64,000 nt of DNA, from NCBI GenBank assembly GCA_040371205.1, contig AP031382.1, forward strand, positions 620,001 through 684,000, in the 5' to 3' direction. Source of the stretch: Rhodanobacter sp. GTDB lineage: Bacteria; Pseudomonadota; Gammaproteobacteria; Xanthomonadales; Rhodanobacteraceae. The position numbers and the translations under genes were made by a program. Each line of letters opens with the position of its first letter. Position 1 is the first letter of the stretch. A model generated the notes under the pieces. That model made no database searches and was not told where the DNA came from. It was given only the letters and a program-made list of their open reading frames with translations. Positions 1-8,403 of the stretch are shown piece by piece.

Positions 1-345
1 GAAGGTGAGGCGGTTGTCCTCGGGCGTGCCGTCGCCGGGGCGCGCGCTGCCGGCGATGTCGGCGCTGCCGCCGGCCACCGCATCGATGCCCGAGGCGGTG
101 TTGAAGGGCTGCAGCTCGATGCGGCCGTGGCCGCTGCGCTGCCACTCCTTCGCCACGTTCTCCATCACCGCGCGATCGGTGGTGACGTCGCCGCGCCAGA
201 TCAGCGTGGATCGGCTTGCCTTGCTGGTGGCGGAGGTCTTGTGGTGGGAAGTGGCATGCGTCGATTTCGGCGCGGCGAACGCGGGAGCGACGAGGCAGGC
301 GCCAAACAGGAGGGCGGGCAGCAAGCGGACAGCACGAACGGACAT
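1..345 (-). CDS. PstS-like periplasmic substrate-binding protein (3' end outside window)
   Basis: Reading the minus strand from the ATG at 345 gives an N-terminal signal peptide (hydrophobic core then APAFAAPKS), a His/Ser/Thr-rich linker and then STLIWRGDVTTDRAVMENV and TASGIDAVAGGSADIAGSAR. That pattern (a candidate ligand loop, 'GSADIAGSAR') is typical of phosphate-type ABC transporter substrate-binding domains (PBP-like, PstS superfamily). 115 codons are visible and the frame stays open at the edge. It lies downstream of the DegQ-like protease on the same strand, separated by about 220 bases and a hairpin, so it probably has its own promoter. The ligand cannot be told from this part. Confidence 0.65.
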   Translation of the reverse strand, partial: MSVRAVRLLPALLFGACLVAPAFAAPKSTHATSHHKTSATSKASRSTLIWRGDVTTDRAVMENVAKEWQRSGHGRIELQPFNTASGIDAVAGGSADIAGSARPGDGTPEDNRLTF

Positions 346-527
346 GGCGGCGGAATACCCCGACAGGAATGGGTTGGCGAAGGAGTGAGGGTGGCGGCGC
401 GTAATCCCGGCCGACGCACAGAGTGGGCGAACGCCGGTTATTTCAACGGCTTGGGTGGAAAACATCAAGCGCGCAAGCGCGCGATTGCGACGCATGCACG
501 TCCGCATGCGTGCTCCGGTTCACGTTG

Positions 528-553
528 CCCGCCGTGCGGCGCCGCACGGCGGG
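528..553 (-). terminator. GC-rich hairpin downstream of the DegQ-like gene
   Basis: A perfect 12-bp inverted repeat (528-539 with 542-553) lies 14 bases past the protease stop codon. No T-run follows on the minus strand, so it may be an mRNA-stabilising or weak terminator hairpin rather than a classical intrinsic terminator. Confidence 0.5.
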
Positions 554-566
554 TCCGCCGGCTCGT

Positions 567-1964
567 TCATTGAACGAGCACATAGTGCGTGCCCTCGTCG
601 TCGGCCACCACCAGCGCGAGCTGGCGCGGGCGCACGCCGGCCAGTTCGCGCAGCATGCGCAGCCCGGTGATGCGCATGTTGCCCACGCCGATCACGAGGT
701 CGCCGGCGACCAGGCCGGCGGCGGCGGCGCGGCTGTTGGGCTGCACGGCGCTCGCCAGCACGCCGTACATGCCCTGGCTGCGCTGCTGCTGGCTGAGTTC
801 GGTGAAGGTGACGCCGGCCAGGCGCGGGTCGAGCCGCGCGCCGTCGAGGCTGGCCAGCCGCTCCGGACGCAGCACGGCGCTGACCTCGCGCGCCTTGCCG
901 TCGCGCAGCACGCCAAGTTTCACGGTGCTGCCCACCGGCAGCAGTCCTTCGGCGTTGCGCAGGTCCCCGACGCTGCGCAGCGGCTTGCCGTCGACCGAGG
1001 TGAGTACGTCGCCGGGCTGCAGGCCGGCCTGCTCGGCGGGCGAGCCGGCATCCACGCCGGCTACCACCACGCCGTGGTCCTGCGCCAGGCCGAGCAGGCG
1101 CGCGATGCGCGGCGTGATGTCCTGCGACTGCAGGCCCAGCGTGCCGCGTTGCACCTTGCCGTGCGCGATCAACTGCCGCATCACCTCGCTGGCGAGGTTG
1201 CTGGGAATCGCGAAGCCGATGCCCACGTTGCCGCCCGAGGGCGAGAAGATCATCGTGTTGATGCCCACCAGTTGGCCGCGCAGGTTCACCAGTGCGCCGC
1301 CGGAGTTGCCCGGGTTGATCGAGGCGTCGGTCTGGATGAAGTTCTGGTAGCGGCCCGAGCCCGACGACTCCGGGCCGAGCCCCGAGCGGCCCAGCGCCGA
1401 GACAATGCCCGAGGTCACCGTCTCGCTGAGCCCGAACGGCTCGCCCACCGCCACCACGTAGTCGCCCACGCGCAGCGCGGAGGAATCGGCCACCGGCAAC
1501 GCCTGCAGGCCGGTGGCGTGGATCTGGATCACCGCCACGTCGGTGTCCGGGTCGGTGCCCACCAGCTTGGCCTTGAAGCTGCGGCCGTCCTGCAGGGTCA
1601 CCGTGATGTCGTCGGCGCCGCCCACCACGTGGTTGTTGGTGAGGATGTAGCCCTTCGCCGCGTCCACCACCACGCCCGAGCCCAGGCTCTGTTCCACCCG
1701 CTCGCGCGGTGCGGCCGGCAGGCCGAAGAACTGGCGGAACATCGGGTCGTCGAAATACGGGTTGCGTACCTGCACGCGCGTCTTGCTGGAGATGTTCACC
1801 ACCGCCGGTGTCACGTGCTCCAGCATCGGCGCCAGCGAAGGCATCGGCTGGCCGTCCACGGCGGGCGGCATGGCGGCGCGGCCGGCGAGGGGCAGGACGA
1901 TGCCGGCGAGCAGCGCACAGGCGCAGGCCAGCCGGGTCGGGAAACGGGGCGAACGGAACGACAT
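567..1964 (-). CDS. DegP/DegQ-type periplasmic serine protease (Do family)
   Basis: Periplasmic quality-control protease/chaperone of the HtrA family. The ATG at 1964 is chosen because AGGAGG lies just upstream and a signal peptide begins there (hydrophobic to about residue 30, ending AGRA). The trypsin-like domain carries the catalytic triad: H112 (TNNHVVGG), D142 (DTDVAVI) and S221 (GNSGGAL). Two PDZ domains follow, about 280-365 and 375-465. At 465 aa the length and two-PDZ layout match DegP/DegQ/MucD. Monocistronic as far as can be seen. Which paralogue it is cannot be decided, so no symbol is given. Confidence 0.93.
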   Translation of the reverse strand: MSFRSPRFPTRLACACALLAGIVLPLAGRAAMPPAVDGQPMPSLAPMLEHVTPAVVNISSKTRVQVRNPYFDDPMFRQFFGLPAAPRERVEQSLGSGVVVDAAKGYILTNNHVVGGADDITVTLQDGRSFKAKLVGTDPDTDVAVIQIHATGLQALPVADSSALRVGDYVVAVGEPFGLSETVTSGIVSALGRSGLGPESSGSGRYQNFIQTDASINPGNSGGALVNLRGQLVGINTMIFSPSGGNVGIGFAIPSNLASEVMRQLIAHGKVQRGTLGLQSQDITPRIARLLGLAQDHGVVVAGVDAGSPAEQAGLQPGDVLTSVDGKPLRSVGDLRNAEGLLPVGSTVKLGVLRDGKAREVSAVLRPERLASLDGARLDPRLAGVTFTELSQQQRSQGMYGVLASAVQPNSRAAAAGLVAGDLVIGVGNMRITGLRMLRELAGVRPRQLALVVADDEGTHYVLVQ

Positions 1965-2107
1965 CGGACTCCTCCTGCCGTGAAGTGGGGCGGCGCGTTT
2001 TCGACTGCCGCGGGCGGTATCAGGTTCCCGGCCGCGATGTGGCGCGGAACGCGCAAATGACACTTTACATCGCGCTTCCCCGGCAGTACCTTGCCAAGGG
2101 TTCGCAA

Positions 2108-2155
2108 CCACAACATCTTGTGCTTGTCTGCGAGCAAGCGGACAAGCACTGGTGG
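2108..2155 (+). promoter_or_regulatory. candidate pair of NrdR boxes upstream of nrdJ
   Basis: 2108-2123 reads CCACAACATCTTGTGC, a palindrome matching the known NrdR-box consensus (acaCwAtATaTwGtgt) at 12 of 16 positions. A weaker palindromic match (8 of 16, ACAA...GGTG) starts at 2140, 32 bp further on, which is the three-helical-turn spacing usual for NrdR box pairs. The region also holds a 9-bp inverted repeat (2120-2128 with 2141-2149). The rest of the 342-base gap 1965-2306 shows no gene. Inferred role: NrdR repression of the reductase; no nrdR gene is in the window. Confidence 0.5.
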
Positions 2156-2306
2156 GGCGAATCGCTTCACGGGGAGCGTCCGCCATCCAGTCGGCACGGC
2201 GTGTCCGCAGCGTGCGACCGCTGCAGGCGCCGCGGCTCGATGGCCACGACGGCAATCACAACAACAAGGCCGCAAGGCCGCTACAGCTAACGAGGTCAGG
2301 GAACCG

Positions 2307-5300
2307 ATGAGCACAGCACGTGTGCCAGCCACGGGGTCGGAACTGCAACGCGCCGCCGTGGCGATTCCGCTGCAACCTGCCTCGCAGGACATCTGGGACA
2401 AGAAGTACCGCCTGCGCAGCAAGGCCGGCGAGCCGGTGGACCTCGACATCGACGGCACCTGGCAGCGCGTGGCGCGCGCCCTGTCCGACGTGGAGGCCAC
2501 GCCCGAACTGCGCGAGCACTGGAACGAACGCTTCCTGTGGGCGCTGCGCCGCGGCGCGATCCCGGCCGGCCGCATCACTTCCAACGCCGGCGCGCTGGAG
2601 CACAAGCCCGCCACGTCCACGATCAACTGCACCGTGTCCGGCACCATCCGCGACTCGATGGACGACATCCTGGAAAAGGTGCACGAGGCCGGCCTCACCC
2701 TGAAGGCCGGCTGCGGCATCGGCTACGAGTTCTCCACGCTGCGCCCGCGCGGCGCCTACGTGTCGGGTGCCGGCGCGTACACCAGCGGCCCGCTGTCCTT
2801 CATGGACATCTACGACAAGATGTGTTTCACCGTGTCCTCCGCCGGCGGCCGCCGCGGCGCGCAGATGGGCACGTTCGACGTCAGCCATCCCGACGTCAAG
2901 GAATTCATCCGCGCCAAGCGCGAAGACGGCCGCCTGCGCCAGTTCAACCTCAGCCTGCTGGTCACCGACGGCTTCATGCAGGCGGTGGAGCACGACCGGG
3001 ACTGGCCGCTGGTGTTCCCGATCCACGTGAAGGAGCGCGACGAACTCGACCTCGGCGACGCCAGCAAGGTCGTCTGGCGCGAGTGGCCCACCCACGAGAA
3101 CTACGTGGAGCGCGACGACGGCCTGGTCGCCTGCAAGATCTACGGCCACATCCGCGCGCGGCACCTGTGGGACATGATCATGGTGTCCACCTACGACTAC
3201 GCCGAGCCGGGCTTCATCCTGATCGACAAGGTCAACGAGATGAACAACAACTGGTGGTGCGAGCACATCCGCGCTACCAATCCGTGCGTTACCGCCGACA
3301 CCTGGGTGCAGACCGCCGAAGGCCCGCGCCAGGTGCGCGACCTGCTCGGCCGTCCGTTCGAGGCGCGCGTTGACGGTCGCGACCATGCCACCGGTGCCGA
3401 GGGCTTTTTCCGCACCGCCACCAAGCCGGTGCTGGCGCTGCAGACCGAGGAGGGCTATCGGTTGCGCCTCACCGACGATCACCGCGTGCGTCGCGTCACC
3501 CGCCTCACCCGCTGGAGCGTGGACACCGAGTGGTGCGCTGCCGGTGCGCTCAAGCCCGGCGACAAGCTGCTGCTGAACGACCATCGTGCGAACGCCCAGT
3601 GGGCCGGCGCGCTCACCGCCGAGCAGGGCTACCTGCTTGGCCTGCTGGTCGGCGACGGCACGCTCAAGCACGAGACGGCGATCCTGTCGGCGTGGCCGCA
3701 GGCCGCCGCCGTCAATGCCGCTGGCGGCTGCGGTGCGCAGGCGCTGATGGCCGAGGCGCTGCGCTGCGCCGAAACGCTGCCGCATCGCGCGGACTTCGCC
3801 GGCTGGTCGGAAGTGGCCGGGCGCAACGAGTTCCGCCTGAAGTCCGCCGCGCTGCGCGACCTCGCCTTCGGGCTGGGCATGGCGCCTGGCGACAAGGCGA
3901 TCACGCCGGCGCTGGAGCAGGCCTCCAGTGAGGCATACCGCGGCTTCCTGCGCGGCTTCTTCGACGCCGACGGTTCGGTGCAGGGCAGCCAGGCCAAGGG
4001 TGTGTCCGTGCGCCTGGCCCAGTCGAACCTGCCGCGCCTGGAAGCGGTGCAGCGCATGCTGCTGCGACTCGGCATCCCGTCGCGCATCTACCGTGACCGC
4101 CGCGTCGCCGGCAGCTCCGTGCTGCCGGATGGCCATGGCGGCCAGCGTGCCTACGCCACCCAGGCGCAGTACGAGCTGGTGATCGCCGGCGAGGCGCTGG
4201 CATGCTTTGCCGAGCGGATCGGTTTTGCCGACAGCGACAAGTCGGCGCGCCTTGCTGCGGCGTTGTCCGGCTACAAGCGCAGCCTCAACCGGGCCCGCTA
4301 CGTCGCCACCGTGGAGAGCCTGGCCGCCGACGGCGTCGAGGACGTCTACGACGTGCAGGTGCCGGGCATCAACACCTTCGACGGCAACGGCCTGCACGCG
4401 CACAACTGCGGCGAGCAGCCGCTGCCGCCGTATGGCTCCTGCCTGCTCGGCTCGATCAACCTCACCACCTTCGTGCGCGACCCGTTCGGCCCCAAGGCCC
4501 GCTTCGACTGGGACGAATACCGCGACGTGGTGAAGGTGTTCACCCGCATGCTCGACAACGTGGTGGAGATCAACGGCCTGCCGCTCGAGCAGCAGCGCAA
4601 CGAGATCATGAGCAAGCGCCGCCACGGCATGGGCTACCTCGGCCTCGGCTCCACCATCGCCATGCTCAAGATGCGCTACGGCTCGGCCGACGCGGTGTCC
4701 TTCACCGAGGACGTCTCGCGCGAGATGGCCGTGGCCGGCTGGGAAGTGGCGCTGGACCTCGCCAAGGAAAAGGGGCCTGCGCCCGTGCTCGCCAGGGACT
4801 ACACCGTCACCGGCGACATGCTGCGCAAGCGCCCGGAAATGGCGAAGGACGGCTGGAAGGTCGGCGACGCCATCCCCGGCCGCGTGCTGCACGCCAAATA
4901 CAGCCGTTACATGCAGCGCGTCGCCGAAGTGGCGCCCAACCTGGTGAAGGAACTCGCCGAGACCGGTGCGCGCTTCACCCACCACAGCTCGATCGCGCCC
5001 ACCGGCACCATCTCGCTGTCGCTGGCCAACAACGCCAGTAACGGCATCGAGCCCAGCTTCGCCCACCACTACTCGCGCAACGTGATCCGCGAAGGCCGCA
5101 AGACCAAGGAAAAGGTCGAGGTCTACAGCTACGAGCTGCTCGCCTACCGCGCGCTGATCAACGCCAACGCGATGCCGTTCAGCGACGACCCGCAGGCCAG
5201 GTTGCCCGACTACTTCGTCGCCGCCGACGACATCAGCCCGAAGCAGCACGTGGACATCCAGGCCGCCGCGCAGAAGTGGGTCGACTCGTCGATCTCCAAG

Positions 5301-5588
5301 ACCGCGAACGTGCCCACGGATTACCCCTACGAAGACTTCAAGGACATCTACTTCTACGCCTACAAGCAGGGGTTGAAAGGCTGCACCACCTTCCGCTTCA
5401 ACCCGGCTGCTTTCCAGGGCGTGCTGGTGAAGGAAGCCGACCTCGCCAACACCCTCTACCACTTCGAACTGGAAGACGGTAGCGTTATCGAACTTCGCGG
5501 CAACGAAGAAGTGGAATACGACGGCGAGATGCACACCGCCGCCAACCTCTTCGATGCCTTGAAGGAAGGCTATTACGGCAAGTTCTGA
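2307..5588 (+). CDS. nrdJ: adenosylcobalamin-dependent (class II) ribonucleotide reductase, catalytic subunit, intein-containing
   Basis: Makes deoxyribonucleotides using coenzyme B12. The ATG at 2307 starts a 1093-aa precursor; after removal of a 374-aa intein the enzyme is about 719 aa. Visible reductase features: C108 in STINCTVSGTI (redox cysteine), the N-P-C-G-E-Q active-site motif (split by the intein), the finger-loop text THHSSIAPTGTISL, and GCTTFRFN near the C-terminus. It ends at EGYYGKF without the C-terminal cysteine domain of long NrdJ proteins; that domain appears to be encoded separately at 6322-7059. Followed by the H1-like gene 46 bases downstream. The upstream gap has candidate NrdR boxes. 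Confidence 0.95.
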   Translation: MSTARVPATGSELQRAAVAIPLQPASQDIWDKKYRLRSKAGEPVDLDIDGTWQRVARALSDVEATPELREHWNERFLWALRRGAIPAGRITSNAGALEHKPATSTINCTVSGTIRDSMDDILEKVHEAGLTLKAGCGIGYEFSTLRPRGAYVSGAGAYTSGPLSFMDIYDKMCFTVSSAGGRRGAQMGTFDVSHPDVKEFIRAKREDGRLRQFNLSLLVTDGFMQAVEHDRDWPLVFPIHVKERDELDLGDASKVVWREWPTHENYVERDDGLVACKIYGHIRARHLWDMIMVSTYDYAEPGFILIDKVNEMNNNWWCEHIRATNPCVTADTWVQTAEGPRQVRDLLGRPFEARVDGRDHATGAEGFFRTATKPVLALQTEEGYRLRLTDDHRVRRVTRLTRWSVDTEWCAAGALKPGDKLLLNDHRANAQWAGALTAEQGYLLGLLVGDGTLKHETAILSAWPQAAAVNAAGGCGAQALMAEALRCAETLPHRADFAGWSEVAGRNEFRLKSAALRDLAFGLGMAPGDKAITPALEQASSEAYRGFLRGFFDADGSVQGSQAKGVSVRLAQSNLPRLEAVQRMLLRLGIPSRIYRDRRVAGSSVLPDGHGGQRAYATQAQYELVIAGEALACFAERIGFADSDKSARLAAALSGYKRSLNRARYVATVESLAADGVEDVYDVQVPGINTFDGNGLHAHNCGEQPLPPYGSCLLGSINLTTFVRDPFGPKARFDWDEYRDVVKVFTRMLDNVVEINGLPLEQQRNEIMSKRRHGMGYLGLGSTIAMLKMRYGSADAVSFTEDVSREMAVAGWEVALDLAKEKGPAPVLARDYTVTGDMLRKRPEMAKDGWKVGDAIPGRVLHAKYSRYMQRVAEVAPNLVKELAETGARFTHHSSIAPTGTISLSLANNASNGIEPSFAHHYSRNVIREGRKTKEKVEVYSYELLAYRALINANAMPFSDDPQARLPDYFVAADDISPKQHVDIQAAAQKWVDSSISKTANVPTDYPYEDFKDIYFYAYKQGLKGCTTFRFNPAAFQGVLVKEADLANTLYHFELEDGSVIELRGNEEVEYDGEMHTAANLFDALKEGYYGKF
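3285..4406 (+). other. intein with LAGLIDADG homing endonuclease inside NrdJ
   Basis: Residues 327-700 of the precursor. It begins with Cys (CVTADTWVQT, block A), has the TxxH-like block B (TDDHR, T389-H392), the two endonuclease blocks GLLVGDGTLK (D450) and FFDADGSVQ (D553/D555), and ends VYDVQVPGIN...GLHAHN followed by Cys+1. Splicing joins NP to CGEQPLPPYG, restoring an uninterrupted reductase motif. The +1 residue is the cysteine expected to carry the catalytic thiyl radical, so the unspliced protein should be inactive. Both acidic endonuclease residues are present, so homing activity may persist. Confidence 0.95.
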
Positions 5589-5634
5589 CACCGAGTCCAC
5601 GAACGCAACGATCACCGCCGAGGGGTACACCCGC

Positions 5635-6228
5635 ATGTCCATCGATACCGAAGTCGAAGTGCAAAACAGTGTTGTGCCGGCCGCCCCCGCGGAACCGGTG
5701 ATCGACGCGCCCGCCGCCGCCGCCGCGCCTGCCGCTCCGGCCGCCGCGCCGAAGAAGGCCGCCAGGAAGAAGGCTGCGCCGAAGAAAGCGGCGGCTAAAA
5801 AAGCCGCGCCGAAAAAGGCTGCGGCAAAGAAGGCTCCGGCCAAGAAGGCAGCTGCCAAGAAGGCAGCTGCCAAGAAGGCGGTCAAGAAAGCCGTGAAGAA
5901 GGCGGCCGCCAAGAAGTCCGCCGCCAAGAAAGCGGTGAAGAAGGTCGCCAAGAAGGCCGCCAAGAAAGTCGCAAAGAAGGCCGCTCCCGCCAGGAAGGCG
6001 GTGAAGAAGGCCGCCAAGAAGGTTGCCGGCAAGGCGAAGAAAGTCGCCAAGGCCGCAAAGAAGGTCAGCAGCAAGAAGACGGCGAAGAAAGCCGCCCCCA
6101 AGAAGACAGCCAAGAAGGCTGCCGTGAAGAAGGCCGCCAAGGCGGTCAAGAGGTCCACTGCCAGCAAGAAGGCGAGCGTCAAGTCGGCGAAGAAACCCGC
6201 CGCCAAGAAGGCTGCCCGCAAGAAGTAA
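5635..6228 (+). CDS. Lys/Ala-rich histone H1-like (AlgP-type) DNA-binding protein
   Basis: 197 aa. A short acidic/Ala-Pro N-terminus (MSIDTEVEVQNSV...) is followed from about residue 40 to the end by tandem KKAA/KKAV/PAKK repeats, like eukaryotic H1 tails, Pseudomonas AlgP and Bordetella BpH1. Such proteins bind DNA non-specifically and condense or regulate the nucleoid. The start is preceded by GAGGGG. The DNA itself carries short direct repeats (for example tandem AAGAAGGCAGCTGCC near 5845-5880), so repeat number may vary by slippage. It sits between the two parts of a class II ribonucleotide reductase and ends at a strong terminator. Confidence 0.85.
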   Translation: MSIDTEVEVQNSVVPAAPAEPVIDAPAAAAAPAAPAAAPKKAARKKAAPKKAAAKKAAPKKAAAKKAPAKKAAAKKAAAKKAVKKAVKKAAAKKSAAKKAVKKVAKKAAKKVAKKAAPARKAVKKAAKKVAGKAKKVAKAAKKVSSKKTAKKAAPKKTAKKAAVKKAAKAVKRSTASKKASVKSAKKPAAKKAARKK

Positions 6229-6237
6229 GTCCCGAAG

Positions 6238-6273
6238 CAGCCGGCCCGGCCGTGCGCCGGGCCGGCTGTTTTT
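6238..6273 (+). terminator. intrinsic terminator after the H1-like gene
   Basis: A perfect 13-bp GC-rich stem (6238-6250 with 6256-6268), a 5-nt loop and TTTTT directly after. It would separate the H1-like transcript from the NrdJb-type gene that starts at 6322, so that gene should have its own promoter or depend on read-through. Confidence 0.9.
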
Positions 6274-6321
6274 CTCTCAAGGTTGCGCGCGCCGCCAGTC
6301 ACCACCAGGAACGAACACCCC

Positions 6322-7059
6322 ATGGCGATCAAGATCGAAAAAAAGATCAAGGGCTACAACGTCGTCAAGCCCGAGGACAAGGCCGCGTCCGCCGCCGCAC
6401 CCGTGCCCCAGGCCAAGGCCGCCGAACCGCGCCAGGCCGAAGTCATCCAGATGCACGAGAGCCTGGAGCGCCCCGAGCAGCTCATCGGCTCCACCTTCAA
6501 GATCAAGTCGCCGCTGTTCGAGCACGCGCTGTACGTCACCATCAACGACATCGTGCTCAACGCCGGCACCAGGCACGAGCAGCGCCGCCCCTTCGAGATC
6601 TTCATCAACTCGAAGAACATGGACCACTTCCAGTGGATCGTGGCGCTTACCCGCATCCTCTCCGCCGTGTTCCGCAAGGGCGGCGACGTCACCTTCCTGG
6701 TGGAGGAGATGAAGGCCGTGTTCGACCCCCGCGGCGGCTACTTCAAGGCCGGCGGCGTCTACATGCCCAGCATCGTGGCCGAGATCGGCGCGGTGATCGA
6801 GCAGCATATGAAGAACATCGGCCTCATCGTCGACCCCGAGATGAGCGACAGCCAGCGCGCGCTGATTGCCGAGAAGCGCGCCGCCTACGAGGCCGCCGCG
6901 GTCAAGAAAGCCGACACCGAAACCGCCACTTCGCCCGCCGAATCCAACGGCAGCTTCCCGCCCGGCGCCACGTTGTGCCACAAGTGCAACACCCAGGCGC
7001 TGGTGCTGATGGATGGGTGCCAGACTTGTTTGAATTGTGGGTATTCGAAGTGCGGTTGA
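6322..7059 (+). CDS. nrdJb: NrdJb-type C-terminal subunit of class II ribonucleotide reductase (TSCPD domain plus Cys-rich tail)
   Basis: 245 aa from ATG 6322 (MAIKIEKKIKGYNVV). A central domain of about residues 60-180 (NAGTRHEQRRPFEIFINSK, LTRILSAVFRKGG, GGVYMPSIVAEIG) resembles the TSCPD domain found at the C-terminus of vitamin-B12-dependent reductases. The tail has six cysteines (LCHKC, GCQTCLNC, GYSKCG), matching a zinc ribbon plus a redox-active pair that re-reduces the active site. In Pseudomonas nrdJa and nrdJb are adjacent; here the H1-like gene and a terminator lie between. The assignment rests on remembered family features, so the symbol is provisional. Confidence 0.7.
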   Translation: MAIKIEKKIKGYNVVKPEDKAASAAAPVPQAKAAEPRQAEVIQMHESLERPEQLIGSTFKIKSPLFEHALYVTINDIVLNAGTRHEQRRPFEIFINSKNMDHFQWIVALTRILSAVFRKGGDVTFLVEEMKAVFDPRGGYFKAGGVYMPSIVAEIGAVIEQHMKNIGLIVDPEMSDSQRALIAEKRAAYEAAAVKKADTETATSPAESNGSFPPGATLCHKCNTQALVLMDGCQTCLNCGYSKCG

Positions 7060-7102
7060 AATAGCTGGGGAGTAAGGCTGGGGCTTCAGACTTGTGGGGA
7101 TA

Positions 7103-7168
7103 CCCAAAAGGCGCTAGTAGAGACCCCATAAGTCGCTAGTGCGGGGCCCATAAGCTGCTAGTCGATAA
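7103..7168 (+). repeat. three tandem 22-bp repeats (dense transposon end)
   Basis: Units start at 7103, 7125 and 7147. Each is CCCAwAAG, two variable bases, GCTAGT, six variable bases. The exact 22-bp spacing places each site about two helical turns from the next. Read as transposase binding sites of the mini-element; the first unit begins 10 bases inside the TGTGGG tip, as at the other end. Confidence 0.8.
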
Positions 7169-7184
7169 ATCGGGCGTGGGGGTT

Positions 7185-8045
7185 CTACCCCGAAATCACG
7201 GACGGTTGTGAAAGGGTGGAAAACTTCAGATCCTGCTTTGCCTGCCTGCGCCGCATTCTCGGATTGTGGAACCGCTCGATGTATTCGAACACATCGGCTC
7301 TTGCTGCATCGAGCGTCGGATATTTCATGCGGTAGACACGCTCGCGCTTGAGCTGGCCGAAGAAGCCCTCGCAAGCCGCGTTGTCCCCGCAATGGCCGAC
7401 CGCGCTCATCGAGCATACCAACGCATTGGCCACCAGATAGTCCTGGTAGTCGCCGCTGCGGAACTGGCTGCCACGATCCGAATGCAGGATCACCGGCTCG
7501 CCTCCCTGGCGCTGCCACACGGCCATCTGCACGGCCCGGATCACCATCTGCCGGTCTTGCCGATGATGCATCGACCAACCCACGACCCGGTGGTCGAACA
7601 GGTCCAGCACGATGCATAGGTACAGCTTGCCTTCGTCGGTCTTGATCTCGGTGATGTCGGTGACCCACTTGGTCTCCGGCTCCTGTGCGGTGAAGTCCCG
7701 TTCCAGCCAGTTGCGCACGCCCGGTGGGGCCAGTCCCGGTTGAGCCCGCTGGCCGCGCCGCTTCTTGCGTGGCCAGCCCTGCAGGCCATCGGCCGCCATC
7801 AGACGCGCCACCCGGTTCAGGCTGGCCGACTCGCCTTCCGCGGCGAGGTCCTCATGCATCCGTCCCGCCCCCAACACGCCACGGCTGTCCTCGTGCAGTG
7901 CACGGATGCGGCCGAGCAGGCGATCGTTGTCGACCTGGCGGGCACTGGGCATGCGCTTGCTCCAATCGTAGTAGCCACTGGTCGACACCCGCAGACAGCG
8001 GCACATCAGCCGAACCGGAAACTCGTTGCGGCAACGTTCGATCAC
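7185..8045 (-). CDS. IS3-family transposase OrfB (copy 1)
   Basis: 286 aa from GTG 8045. DDE integrase core: an N-terminal HTH_21-like part ([10 protein letters not shown]), then D in [12 protein letters not shown] in [10 protein letters not shown] and E in [14 protein letters not shown]. As in other IS3 elements OrfB would be made alone or as a -1 frameshift fusion with OrfA; the orfA frame stops 8 nt before this start. A possible slippery run (minus-strand T TTT TTG, 8093-8099) lies upstream. Identical in sequence to the OrfB of copy 2. Confidence 0.93.
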   Translation of the reverse strand: MIERCRNEFPVRLMCRCLRVSTSGYYDWSKRMPSARQVDNDRLLGRIRALHEDSRGVLGAGRMHEDLAAEGESASLNRVARLMAADGLQGWPRKKRRGQRAQPGLAPPGVRNWLERDFTAQEPETKWVTDITEIKTDEGKLYLCIVLDLFDHRVVGWSMHHRQDRQMVIRAVQMAVWQRQGGEPVILHSDRGSQFRSGDYQDYLVANALVCSMSAVGHCGDNAACEGFFGQLKRERVYRMKYPTLDAARADVFEYIERFHNPRMRRRQAKQDLKFSTLSQPSVISG

Positions 8046-8053
8046 CTGATACC

Positions 8054-8341
8054 TCAGGATGATCCCTTGGCAAAGAACGTCGCCGCTTCGCGCAAAAAAT
8101 CCCGCTCCTTCTTCACCCGGGCCAGCTCGCGCTTGAGCCTCGCCAGCTCCTCATCCCGCGGCGTTCCGCTACCGCCAAACGCGACCGACCCCTGGCTGTT
8201 GGACTCCCGTTTCCAGCGGGTCAACAGGTTCTCCCGGACCCCCAGCTCGCGGGCCACTTGGGCGCAACTGACACCCGGCTGCTTGGCCTATTCAACCGCA
8301 CCGCGCTTGAACTCCGCACTGAACTTTCTTCGCTTCGACAT
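8054..8341 (-). pseudogene. IS3-family OrfA (copy 1), amber-interrupted
   Basis: ATG at 8341 starts [17 protein letters not shown] and then meets TAG at 8288-8290 (codon 18), where copy 2 has a Gln codon. Beyond the stop the frame continues as a normal OrfA: a helix-turn-helix ([19 protein letters not shown]) and a Leu-rich tail to FFAKGSS. Copy 2 shows the intact 95-aa form. Confidence 0.9.
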
Positions 8342-8403
8342 GAACACTCCTCTGGGCCTCGAGCGGCCCTTTTGTAAGTGTCCGTGAAATCGGGGGTGAA
8401 CCC

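Larger units (their letters stand above)
7180..8403 (-). mobile_element. IS3-family insertion sequence, copy 1 (defective orfA)
   Basis: 1224 bp, nearly identical to 52773-53996; the boundaries are where the two copies diverge. Terminal inverted repeats match at 20 of 24 positions (GGGTTC...CCCCGA...TCACGGAC). It holds orfA and orfB in the usual IS3 arrangement. No clean target duplication is visible. It is nested inside the Tn7-like mini-element and splits that element's gene. orfA has an in-frame amber codon, so this copy probably cannot move unaided. Confidence 0.9.

Noticed and set aside
423-2060. 545-codon plus-strand frame across the protease
   Set aside because: Antisense to a protease with an intact catalytic triad; sequence is Arg/His/Ala-rich noise.
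2256-6350. 1364-codon open frame on the minus strand opposite nrdJ and the H1-like gene
   Set aside because: Antisense shadow of GC-rich codons; composition is His/Val/Ala/Gly-rich without any domain, while the plus strand encodes clear enzymes.
7103-7168. CRISPR array
   Set aside because: Only three units with 22-bp period and no 25-40 bp spacers; inverted partners at the other end and a target duplication fit a transposon end.
7180-8403. short target-site duplication of IS copy 1
   Set aside because: Flanks TGG and CCC do not match; runs of G/C at the ends make the exact border ambiguous.
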